Notes: generated by a model from the sequence alone, not told the origin. Numbered from the stretch's first letter, positions 1-6,064 are shown. The stretch: 6,387 nt of DNA from an uncultured Clostridia bacterium (GCA_946541285.1 CAMNJG010000086.1:1-6387), one strand, 5' to 3'. Translations and numbers: made by a program.

Positions 1-11
1 TAAGCATAAGG

Positions 12-36
12 AATAAAACAGTATTATCATATACTA
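12..36 (-). terminator. possible weak terminator after gdhA
   Basis: On the minus strand, about 50 bases past the gdhA stop codon, AGTAT and ATACT (31-35 and 20-24) can pair around a six-base loop. They are followed by GTTTTATT. The stem is only five or six A/T-rich pairs and the T run is interrupted, so this is a poor intrinsic terminator. It is listed because it is the only candidate between the gdhA stop and the window edge; the true terminator may lie beyond position 1. Confidence 0.25.
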
Positions 37-86
37 AGATGCTTCTGAAGCGCAACCCTCGGATATTTTCGTTTCCTTAAGATACC

Positions 87-1442
87 TTAGATACCCTGCG
101 CGATCATCGCATCCGCGACCTTCTTGAAACCGGCAACATTCGCTCCGACTACCAGGTCTCCCGGACGGTTGACTTCCTCAGCACCATCTACGCAGTTCTG
201 ATAGATGCCCTTCATGATATCCTTCAGTCTGCGGTCTGTTTCCTCGAATGTCCAGGAAAGACGGATGCTGTCCTGGCTCATTTCCAGACCGGAAGTCGCG
301 ACACCGCCCGCGTTGGCAGCCTTGGAAGGCGCGAACAGCAGACCAGCCTGCTTGAATACTTCAATGGCTTCCGGAGTCGTCGGCATATTGGAACCTTCCG
401 CGATCACCTTGACGCCGTTTTCCACGATCTTCTTCGCGGTCTCTTCATCAATTTCATTCTGTGTCGCGCACGGGAGAATGATATCCACCGGAATCGACCA
501 GATGCCTTTCCAGCCTTCGTGATATTCTGCATTCGGTCTGTAATTCAGGTAAGTGTGGATTCTTTCACGCTTCACTTCCTTGATTTCCTTGATGATGCTG
601 ACATCAATGCCATCCTTATCATAAATATAACCGTTGGAGTCACTCATGGCGACAACCTTCGCGCCCAGCTGCGTCGCTTTTTCATTGGCGTAGATTGCCA
701 CGTTGCCGCTGCCGGAAATCGTAATCACTTTGCCCTTCAGGGAATCGCCTCTCGCGTTCAGCATCTCTTCCGCGTAATAGCAGAGACCATAACCGGTCGC
801 CTCCGTACGTACCAGGGAACCGCCGAAGGAAAGGCCCTTTCCTGTCAGGACACCGGTAAACTCATTTCTCAGTTTCTTATACTGGCCGAACAGATAACCG
901 ATTTCTCTGCCGCCTACACCGATATCGCCGGCCGGTACGTCCGTATCCGCGCCGATATGCTTGGAAAGCTCGGTCATGAACGCCTGGCAGAAACGCATCA
1001 CTTCACGGTCGGACTTGCCTTTTGGATTGAAGTCCGAACCACCCTTGCCTCCGCCGAGGGAAAGGCCGGTCAGGGAATTTTTGAAAATCTGCTCAAAGCC
1101 CAGGAACTTCAGAATGGATTCATTGACGGACGGATGGAAACGCAGACCGCCTTTGTAAGGGCCGATCGCCGAGTTGAACTGTACTCTGTAACCGTGATTG
1201 ATCTGTACCTGGTTATTGTCATCGATCCACTCGACCTTGAATTTGATGATTCTTTCAGGCTCTACGATTCTCTCGAGAACGCCTTCTCTCTGGTAAATCG
1301 GATGATTGTCAATCAATGGCTCCAGTGACTGGAACACTTCGTAAACGGACTGCAGAAATTCCGGCTGTGTCTCGTAACGTTCGTTCAGTTTATTGTAAAC
1401 GTTCAGCATATACTCATTTTTTACAATATCATTATGTAACAT
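87..1442 (-). CDS. gdhA: NADP-type glutamate dehydrogenase
   Basis: Cytoplasmic enzyme that reductively aminates 2-oxoglutarate with ammonium to give L-glutamate, the main ammonium assimilation route in many anaerobes. The product is 451 residues, the usual size of the hexameric small-subunit class. Visible motifs are GPYKGGLRFHP (about 94-104, substrate lysine), GGGKGGSDFNPKGKS (130-144, with the catalytic lysine at 133), PAGDIGVGGREIG (170-182, catalytic Asp173) and a Rossmann GSGNVA (244-249). SDSNG after the second strand of the nucleotide fold resembles NADP-specific enzymes. The start is set at the ATG at 1440-1442: CGAGGAGTGG lies about seven bases upstream, and the protein then begins MLHNDIVKNEY. 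An in-frame extension to 1502 has no ribosome binding site and lacks family-like sequence. The gene is separated from the transporter upstream by a terminator and has its own promoter candidate, so it is probably monocistronic. It probably works with the isocitrate dehydrogenase at 4826-5983, which supplies 2-oxoglutarate. Coenzyme preference is inferred from sequence only. Confidence 0.95.
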   Translation of the reverse strand: MLHNDIVKNEYMLNVYNKLNERYETQPEFLQSVYEVFQSLEPLIDNHPIYQREGVLERIVEPERIIKFKVEWIDDNNQVQINHGYRVQFNSAIGPYKGGLRFHPSVNESILKFLGFEQIFKNSLTGLSLGGGKGGSDFNPKGKSDREVMRFCQAFMTELSKHIGADTDVPAGDIGVGGREIGYLFGQYKKLRNEFTGVLTGKGLSFGGSLVRTEATGYGLCYYAEEMLNARGDSLKGKVITISGSGNVAIYANEKATQLGAKVVAMSDSNGYIYDKDGIDVSIIKEIKEVKRERIHTYLNYRPNAEYHEGWKGIWSIPVDIILPCATQNEIDEETAKKIVENGVKVIAEGSNMPTTPEAIEVFKQAGLLFAPSKAANAGGVATSGLEMSQDSIRLSWTFEETDRRLKDIMKGIYQNCVDGAEEVNRPGDLVVGANVAGFKKVADAMIAQGI

Positions 1443-1551
1443 GATTCCACTCCTCGTTTTAAAAAAATTAGTAACTATGTCTCGTGGACAGTGGTCCGTC
1501 ATCTGTCAGTATTCTTTCTCACGGCCTTCCCTGTTCCGAGTCAGTGACGAC

Positions 1552-1580
1552 ATTTTACACCTATTTCTGTTCTTATGCAA
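1552..1580 (-). promoter_or_regulatory. candidate gdhA promoter
   Basis: Reading the minus strand, TTGCAT (1575-1580) and TAAAAT (1552-1557) are separated by exactly 17 bases. This fits a sigma-A type promoter with a weak -35 and a good -10 (five of six matches). Transcription would begin near 1545, giving a leader of about 100 bases before the gdhA ATG. The surrounding DNA is strongly A/T-rich, so chance matches are likely and the call rests on spacing and position. A second TATAAT further upstream (around 1628-1633) has no acceptable -35. Confidence 0.5.
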
Positions 1581-1606
1581 ATTATTTTTGTATTTTTTAT
1601 AATTTA

Positions 1607-1648
1607 CAGAATATTTTCTGTATACATTATATAGTCATGATTGTATAC
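1607..1648. promoter_or_regulatory. palindrome cluster upstream of gdhA promoter
   Basis: Two adjacent dyads lie just upstream of the candidate -35 of gdhA. The first is CAGAA-N4-TTCTG at 1607-1620. The second is GTATACA (1620-1626) and TGTATAC (1642-1648), separated by 15 bases. Each arm of the second dyad contains the self-palindrome GTATAC, and the two are 22 bases apart, about two helical turns. Placement at roughly -60 to -105 relative to the predicted start suits an activator or upstream repressor site. The binding protein is unknown, and A/T-richness raises the chance of coincidence. Confidence 0.35.
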
Positions 1649-1671
1649 GGGTATTCATTGTCATTTACAAC

Positions 1672-1702
1672 AAAAAAGGGACTCGATTTTCGCGAATCCC
1701 TT
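1672..1702 (-). terminator. terminator of the ABC transporter operon
   Basis: On the minus strand, AAGGGATTCG and CGAGTCCCTT form a ten-pair stem with one G-U wobble around a seven-base loop, and the arm runs into a tract of six Ts. The wobble pairs only in the minus-strand transcript; the plus-strand version would have a C-A mismatch and no T run, so the terminator is strand specific. It lies about 75 bases beyond the ATPase stop codon and separates the transporter operon from gdhA. Confidence 0.8.
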
Positions 1703-1731
1703 AAATCTTATCGTTTTTATTTCGATCGGCG

Positions 1732-1772
1732 GTCCTGCGCTTCATTCAGGATGACAGGACTGCGCTTTTTTT
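1732..1772. repeat. repeat-like hairpin in the 3' region of the transporter operon
   Basis: GTCCTG (1732-1737) pairs with CAGGAC (1755-1760), and TCAT (1742-1745) pairs with ATGA (1751-1754) inside it, with a four-base bulge on one side. On the plus strand the hairpin is followed, after five bases, by seven Ts, so it could stop plus-strand (antisense) transcription. Read on the minus strand, TGTCATCCTGAATGAAGCG resembles the TGTCATTCTGAGCGAAG-type intergenic motif I recall from many bacterial genomes. That resemblance is from memory, and a single copy in this window cannot prove a repeat family. Confidence 0.4.
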
Positions 1773-1775
1773 ACA

Positions 1776-2576
1776 TCAGTTCTTCGACAGCAGCGCCGAG
1801 TCATTGGAGAATTCTTCGCCACTGACATCTTCGAACTTCTGGAGCAGATCCTCAACCGTCAGGTTTTTCTTTTCCTCTCCGGAAATGTCCAGGACGATCT
1901 GTCCTTCATTCATCATGATCAGACGATTGCCGTGATTGATGGCATCTCTCATATTATGCGTTACCATCATCGCGGTCAGGTTCTCCTCTTCGATAATCTT
2001 ATCGGAAAGTTCCAGAACCTTCTGCGCGGTCTTCGGATCCAGCGCCGCGGTATGCTCATCCAGCAGGAGCAGGCGCGGTCTTTTCAGAGTCGCCATCAGC
2101 AGTGTTACCGCCTGTCTCTGGCCGCCGGACAGCATCCCGACCTTAATCGACGAACGGGTTTCCAGTCCCAGGTCAAAGGTTTCCAGTGCCCTGATAAAAC
2201 GCTCTTTTTCCGCTTTGGTAATCCCCCATTTCAGGGTACGCCTCTGGCCTCTGCGCAGCGCCAGCGCCAGGTTTTCCCGGAGTTCCATCGTCGCCGCCGT
2301 GCCGGTCATCGGATCCTGGAACACTCTTCCGAGGTATTTCGCCCGTTTGAATTCCGGCAGCCCGGTCACGTCCACATCGTCGATGAAAATCCTGCCCTCA
2401 TCGACAGGCCAGACACCCGCCACCGCGTTGAGCATCGTGGACTTGCCGGCGCCGTTTCCGCCGATGACCGTACAGAAATCACCGTCTTCCAGACGCAGGG
2501 AAACGCCTCTCAGCGCGACCTTTTCATTGATGGTCCCTTTATTAAAGGTCTTATGGATATCTCTGATTTCCAGCAT
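1776..2576 (-). CDS. ABC transporter ATP-binding protein, TrpZ-like (COG1101 type)
   Basis: ATPase that powers the importer from the cytoplasmic face of the membrane. At 266 residues it is a single nucleotide-binding domain of normal length. All catalytic elements are intact: Walker A GGNGAGKST (39-47, Lys45), Q-loop Gln87 in VFQDP, signature LSGGQ (149-153), Walker B LLLLDE (169-174, Glu174), D-loop ALD (178-180) and switch His207. The unusual DEHTAALDPKT after Walker B and the sequence GRVFQDPMTGTAATMELRENLALA are typical of the uncharacterised-import ATPases grouped with PF04392 binding proteins rather than of Liv or sugar ATPases. The ATG overlaps the permease stop by one base (TAATG), and AAAGGAG lies about ten bases upstream inside the permease gene, indicating translational coupling. 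It is the last gene of the operon. The call of an import ATPase is secure; the substrate is not determined by this subunit. Confidence 0.93.
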   Translation of the reverse strand: MLEIRDIHKTFNKGTINEKVALRGVSLRLEDGDFCTVIGGNGAGKSTMLNAVAGVWPVDEGRIFIDDVDVTGLPEFKRAKYLGRVFQDPMTGTAATMELRENLALALRRGQRRTLKWGITKAEKERFIRALETFDLGLETRSSIKVGMLSGGQRQAVTLLMATLKRPRLLLLDEHTAALDPKTAQKVLELSDKIIEEENLTAMMVTHNMRDAINHGNRLIMMNEGQIVLDISGEEKKNLTVEDLLQKFEDVSGEEFSNDSALLSKN

Positions 2577-3499
2577 TATGAAGACGCTCCTTTCCTGGCT
2601 GCTTTCTTAAAGGAAGACACGGACTTGCTCCGCAGATACGGTACCGCGAGGAACAGGGCAACCACGATCGCGGAGAACAGCTTCATATCCTGTGACGGCA
2701 GACCGAGCCACAGCACGAAGGTGATGACCATGTAATAGATCACAGCGCCAATCGCCGCGAACGTCAGCCGTCCGGCGAAATTCAGCCGTTTTCCCAGTAA
2801 CGCGTCACCAATGACTTCTCCGATGATGACCGCCGCCAGTCCGATGACGATCGCGCCGCGTCCCATATTGACATCCGAATAGCCCTGATACTGCGCGATC
2901 AGGCCGCCGGAAAGTCCTACCAGTCCGTTGGAAAGTGCCAGTCCGATAATTTTGGCGGTATTGGTGTTGATGCCCTGTGCCCTGGACATGGCTTCATTGC
3001 AGCCCGTCGCACGGATCGTATACCCCAGCTCCGTGCCGAAGAACCAGTACAGGATGCAGACAATCGCGGCCAGGAAAATGAGTCCGATGATGATCGCCGC
3101 GTTAATATAACGCAGGGACACGACCAGATGATAATTGTCGACACTGATCGCCGCGTTGGATTTTCCCATGATATTCATATTGATCGAATACAGCGCGATC
3201 TGTGACAGAATCCCGGCCAGGATGTCCGGAATCCCCAGCAGCGTATGCAGAATTCCCGTTACCAGGCCAGCCACCAGTCCGGCTGCAGTCGCGAAAATCA
3301 GCGCGACACCCGGGGGCATCCCGTTCAGGATCAGCATAACGGCTACGGATCCTCCCAGCGCAAGGCTTCCGTCCACCGTCAGGTCCGCGAAATCCAGTAT
3401 TTTAAAAGTAATATATACACCAATTGCCATGATGCCCCATATGATCCCCTGCGCGATCGATGGCGGCAGGGATCGTAAAAGGGCCATAATATCCAACAT
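2576..3499 (-). CDS. ABC transporter permease, TrpY-like (COG4120 type, BPD_transp_2 fold)
   Basis: Integral membrane channel subunit, 307 residues, probably functioning as a dimer with the ATPase encoded next. Hydrophobic segments lie near residues 13-33, 46-60, 63-88, 92-108, 131-153, 184-204, 214-236, 246-267 and 272-289, with a basic C-terminal tail. Family hallmarks are FADLTVDGSLALGGSVAV (37-54), RATGCNEAMSRAQGIN (163-178, the cytoplasmic coupling region) and LSNGLVGLSGGLIAQYQG (189-206). The start is supported by GGAGG eight bases before the ATG at 3497-3499. It lies 147 bases downstream of the binding-protein gene, with a hairpin terminator in the gap, so it may be expressed at a lower level or from a second weak promoter. 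The downstream ATPase start overlaps its stop. Relatives transport amino acids; the actual substrate here is unknown. Confidence 0.93.
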   Translation of the reverse strand: MLDIMALLRSLPPSIAQGIIWGIMAIGVYITFKILDFADLTVDGSLALGGSVAVMLILNGMPPGVALIFATAAGLVAGLVTGILHTLLGIPDILAGILSQIALYSINMNIMGKSNAAISVDNYHLVVSLRYINAAIIIGLIFLAAIVCILYWFFGTELGYTIRATGCNEAMSRAQGINTNTAKIIGLALSNGLVGLSGGLIAQYQGYSDVNMGRGAIVIGLAAVIIGEVIGDALLGKRLNFAGRLTFAAIGAVIYYMVITFVLWLGLPSQDMKLFSAIVVALFLAVPYLRSKSVSSFKKAARKGASS

Positions 3500-3524
3500 A
3501 AACTTTCCTCCGGATCTGTAAGAA

Positions 3525-3552
3525 ATTATAAATTTATAAATGCTGTTTGAAA
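3525..3552 (-). promoter_or_regulatory. possible internal promoter for permease and ATPase genes
   Basis: Downstream of the intercistronic terminator, the minus strand carries a perfect TATAAT (3525-3530). It is preceded at 16 bases by TTTCAA (3547-3552), only three of six matches to a -35. Transcription would begin close to 3518, leaving a very short leader that still includes the permease GGAGG. The stretch is extremely A/T-rich, so the TATAAT could be chance. It matters because it would let the permease and ATPase be made independently of the binding protein. Confidence 0.3.
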
Positions 3553-3567
3553 TTACGTGTTTTTATG

Positions 3568-3595
3568 AAAAAGACGGCAGCGGTAAGCTGCCGTC
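3568..3595 (-). terminator. intercistronic terminator/attenuator between binding protein and permease
   Basis: On the minus strand, GACGGCAGC and GCTGCCGTC form a perfect nine-pair G/C-rich stem around a five-base loop, followed at once by five Ts and then CATAAAAA. It starts about 50 bases after the stop of the binding-protein gene and about 70 bases before the permease start. The short T tract suggests partial termination. Such hairpins after periplasmic or lipoprotein binding-protein genes are a known way to make more binding protein than channel, and also to stabilise the upstream message. Confidence 0.75.
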
Positions 3596-3646
3596 CTGTA
3601 TTCATCGTTAAGCTAATGTCTCTTATGATGCTTTCCGCAGCAACAA

Positions 3647-4660
3647 TTATTCGGACTTCTCGATCGGTTCGTATCCTGCCGGAGCTTCTATACCGATCGC
3701 TTTGCAGTTCTCTTCGTTATAAAGCTTGGTGACATCCTTCGCTGTTTCGATTTCCATGTCAGCAGGGTTCTTGCCGTTTACCAGGATTTCATATGCCTGT
3801 TCACCTGTCGCGTATCCCAGTTCATAGTAATCGATGGACAGTGTAACTGTACCACAACCAGCGCAGATGCTCTGTTCGCCAGCGACAACAGGAATCTTCG
3901 CAGGCGCCAGAATGTTGCTGATGATGCCTGTGTTATCGGCCATAACGTTGTCTGTCGGGATATACGCGACATCACATTCTGTGGAAGCCTTTGTGACAAC
4001 AGACTGCACTTCGTTGGAGTCCGCGGCGGAGTATTCTTTATATGCCAGGCCCAGCTTGTCCAGTTCTTTTTCGATATTTTCGATCTGATATTTGGAATTC
4101 GCCTCAGAGGAGCAGTAAATCAGAGCTACCTGCTGAGCATCCGGTTTGATTTCCTTAATCATCGCTGCCTGCTCTTCAAGTGGAGCCAGGTCAGAGGTAC
4201 CGGAAATATTCTTACCGGTCTTGCCGCTCCAGTCACTGATATCCAGCGCGCTGGCATAGTCCGTAACGGATGTCCCGAGGATTGGAATTTCGTTTGTTGA
4301 TGCCGCTGCTGCCTGCAGTGCCGGTGTCGCGTTGGCCATAATCAGGTCAACTTTATCTGTCACAAACCCGGACGCGATGGTCGCGCAGTTGGTCTGCTCG
4401 CCCTGTGCATTCTGAAGATCAAACTCTACATTGTCCTGCAGCTTTTCCTTTAATGCGTCCTGGAAACCTTTGGTTGCCGCGTCCAGAGCCTTGTGCTCAG
4501 TCAGCTGTACAATACCGACTTTATACACCTGATCTCCACCAGCTGTGTCAGCAGGCGCGCTGCCGCCAGTGGTTGTTGTGCTGCCGCCGCAGCCTGCGAG
4601 TGTGAGCATGGAAAGCGATGCCACCATTGCGGCCGCCAGGATTTTCTTTGAAATCTTCAT
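3647..4660 (-). CDS. ABC transporter substrate-binding lipoprotein, TrpX-like (PF04392)
   Basis: Extracellular solute receptor of the importer, anchored to the outer face of the membrane by lipid. It has 337 residues. It begins with a signal peptide (MKISKK, hydrophobic core to residue 22) and the lipobox LAGC with Cys24 as the modified residue, then a Gly/Ser/Thr-rich linker to about residue 43. The mature part carries family hallmarks: KVGIVQLTEHKALDAATKGF (47-66), NATPALQAAA (110-119), PILGTSVTDY (126-135), NISGTSDLAPLEEQ (151-164), YCSSEANSKYQ (182-192), YIPTDNVMADN (233-243) and IDYYELGYATGEQAYEIL (276-293). The start is fixed by GGAGG six bases before the ATG. Structures of relatives contain aromatic amino acids, so an amino-acid ligand is plausible but unproven. 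An unusual CAGC (266-269) lies in a usually cysteine-free loop. No T-box or convincing sigma-A promoter was found in the 84 bases before the preceding terminator; dyads occur there instead. Confidence 0.93.
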   Translation of the reverse strand: MKISKKILAAAMVASLSMLTLAGCGGSTTTTGGSAPADTAGGDQVYKVGIVQLTEHKALDAATKGFQDALKEKLQDNVEFDLQNAQGEQTNCATIASGFVTDKVDLIMANATPALQAAAASTNEIPILGTSVTDYASALDISDWSGKTGKNISGTSDLAPLEEQAAMIKEIKPDAQQVALIYCSSEANSKYQIENIEKELDKLGLAYKEYSAADSNEVQSVVTKASTECDVAYIPTDNVMADNTGIISNILAPAKIPVVAGEQSICAGCGTVTLSIDYYELGYATGEQAYEILVNGKNPADMEIETAKDVTKLYNEENCKAIGIEAPAGYEPIEKSE

Positions 4661-4672
4661 GATTATCCTCCA

Positions 4673-4726
4673 GAAAATTTACTCATTTTTCAACGAAAAA
4701 TAGTTAACTTTTTCACACCTATGTGA
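4673..4726. promoter_or_regulatory. dyad cluster in front of the transporter operon
   Basis: Three dyads lie in the short gap upstream of the binding-protein gene. TCACA-N4-TGTGA spans 4713-4726. GAAAAA-N8-TTTTTC spans 4695-4714. A similar GAAAA-N9-TTTTC spans 4673-4691, ending next to the ribosome binding site. The two A/T dyads start 22 bases apart, about two helical turns, so they could be tandem operators. In RNA, TTTTTC and GAAAAA at 4686-4700 can also pair with each other, giving alternative weak hairpins. No regulator gene is in the window, and the region's A/T-richness limits confidence. Confidence 0.35.
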
Positions 4727-4744
4727 TAAAGTGACCGATTCGGC

Positions 4745-4770
4745 AAAAAACGCCTGTCGCCCGACAGGCG
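4745..4770 (-). terminator. terminator of the isocitrate dehydrogenase gene
   Basis: On the minus strand, CGCCTGTC and GACAGGCG form a perfect eight-pair stem (up to nine if the loop closes) around GGGC, followed directly by six Ts. It starts about 55 bases past the dehydrogenase stop codon and ends about 85 bases before the transporter start codon. It should make the dehydrogenase and transporter separate transcription units unless termination is regulated. Confidence 0.88.
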
Positions 4771-4825
4771 CTGAAAATGCCTATGTGTTTATTATAATTG
4801 CTTGTGTGGAGATGTCAAGGAAATG

Positions 4826-5983
4826 TTACTGGAGGCTTTCCAGTGTTTCCATGATGTAATCTGCGTATTCCGCGCTGGTCGCCCCGGTGTCACGGCCGGT
4901 CAGGACTACTTTCTTTTCCTTCGTGGAACAGATATACAGGGCCTCGTCGAGGCGGTCTGCTTCCTCTTTATAACCGATGTGTCCCAGAAGGATCGCCGCT
5001 GCTTTGATAATGGAGCTCGGATCCGCGTAGATCTCGCGGCCTTCCTGCACCATCCGCGGTGCGGAACCATGGATCGCTTCAAACATCGCGTATTTCTTGC
5101 CGATATTGGCGCTGCCCGCGGTGCCGACACCACCCTGGATCTCCGCCGCTTCATCCGTAATGATGTCTCCATACAGGTTCGGCAGTACCACAACCTGGAA
5201 ATCTCTCCTGCGCTGCTCATCCAGCAGCTTCGCGGTCATGATGTCGATGTACCAGTCGTCTGCCTGGATGTCCGGGTATTCTTTCGCGATTTCGTAGAAC
5301 GTATCGAGGAATTTGCCGTCAGTCGTCTTGATGATATTGGCTTTGGTGACTGCCGTTACACGGGTGCGGCCGTTGGCTTTCGCGTTTTCAAAGGCTGCCC
5401 GGATGATCCGTTCGCAACCCGGAGACGTCGCGATCGTGAAATCGATCCCCAGATCCTCATCGATCGTCACACCCTCTTTGCCGATGGCGTAGCCCCCTTC
5501 GGTATTTTCTCTGTAAAATACCCAGTCAATGCCCAGTTCCGGGATTTTGACCGGACGGACGTTGGCGAACAGATCCAGGGACTTTCTCATGGCAACATTC
5601 GCGGACTCCACGTTTGGCCACTGATCTCCCTTTCTCGGTGTCGTCGTCGGGCCCTTGAGGATGACATCGCACTGCTTCAGTTCTTCCAGTACTGCCGGTG
5701 GAATCGCGGCCATCTCCGCGGCTCTGCGCTCTATGGTCAGACCTTCAATTTCACGGATCTCGATGCGCCCGCTCTCGATATCATCCTTCAGCAGATACCG
5801 GAGGATCCGCTCCGCCTGCGCGGTAATCGCCGGACCGATGCCGTCGCCGCCGCACACACCGATGATAATATGGTCTTTATTCTTATAATCGACAAAATCG
5901 CCCTGCTGCTTCATTTCCGCGATCCGCGCGAGCTGCTGCTCCGCCAGTACCGCAAATTTCGCTTTTGCTTCTTCAAGGTTCAT
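4826..5983 (-). CDS. icd: isocitrate/isopropylmalate-family dehydrogenase, probably isocitrate dehydrogenase
   Basis: Cytoplasmic beta-decarboxylating dehydrogenase; the likely reaction is isocitrate to 2-oxoglutarate plus CO2 with reduction of NAD(P). It has 385 residues. Motifs in order: GGDGIGP (45-51), KGPTTTP (110-116), ESANVAMR (126-133), NVRP with Arg143, FYRENTEG (156-163), AVTKANI with catalytic Lys214, YIDIMTAK with Asp247, the metal-site NLYGDIITDEAAEIQGG (269-285, Asp273 and Asp277) and HGSAPRM (305-311). The S-x-N-x-x-x-R pattern (Ser127, Asn129, Arg133) favours isocitrate over isopropylmalate, whose enzymes have a leucine-rich stretch there. The coenzyme-choosing pair after HGSAP is Arg-Met, neither the Lys-Tyr of classic NADP enzymes nor the Asp-Ile of NAD enzymes, so the cofactor is unclear. 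About 37 residues, likely helical and charged, precede the core. The ATG at 5981-5983 is chosen because AGAAAGG lies seven bases upstream; a GTG seven codons earlier would overlap this site. No leuC, leuD or citrate-synthase gene is in view to settle substrate. Confidence 0.85.
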   Translation of the reverse strand: MNLEEAKAKFAVLAEQQLARIAEMKQQGDFVDYKNKDHIIIGVCGGDGIGPAITAQAERILRYLLKDDIESGRIEIREIEGLTIERRAAEMAAIPPAVLEELKQCDVILKGPTTTPRKGDQWPNVESANVAMRKSLDLFANVRPVKIPELGIDWVFYRENTEGGYAIGKEGVTIDEDLGIDFTIATSPGCERIIRAAFENAKANGRTRVTAVTKANIIKTTDGKFLDTFYEIAKEYPDIQADDWYIDIMTAKLLDEQRRRDFQVVVLPNLYGDIITDEAAEIQGGVGTAGSANIGKKYAMFEAIHGSAPRMVQEGREIYADPSSIIKAAAILLGHIGYKEEADRLDEALYICSTKEKKVVLTGRDTGATSAEYADYIMETLESLQ

Positions 5984-6014
5984 AGGTTTTCCTTTCTGAT
6001 TCACAAATCGTCAG

Positions 6015-6043
6015 GAACTGTAAAACTTATTTGCGTACAGTTC
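6015..6043. promoter_or_regulatory. inverted repeat in the dehydrogenase leader
   Basis: GAACTGTA (6015-6022) and TACAGTTC (6036-6043) are perfect eight-base inverted arms 13 bases apart. They lie between the TATAAT box and the ribosome binding site of the dehydrogenase gene, about 30 bases before its ATG. The position suits an operator just downstream of the start point or a leader hairpin. On the plus strand the right arm runs into TTTTT, but no plus-strand gene is there to be terminated. Confidence 0.4.
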
Positions 6044-6064
6044 TTTTTGAAACAAGATGGAGTT

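Noticed and set aside
519..1328. A 269-residue plus-strand open frame across gdhA
   Set aside because: It is the antisense image of the well-conserved glutamate dehydrogenase and shows no recognisable domain or convincing ribosome binding site.
1443..1502. A longer gdhA product starting at 1502
   Set aside because: The added 20 residues have no ribosome binding site in front, while the ATG at 1440-1442 has a good one and begins family-like sequence.
1932..2735. Overlapping long plus-strand open frames opposite the ATPase gene
   Set aside because: The minus-strand ATPase carries every expected motif; these frames are shadows.
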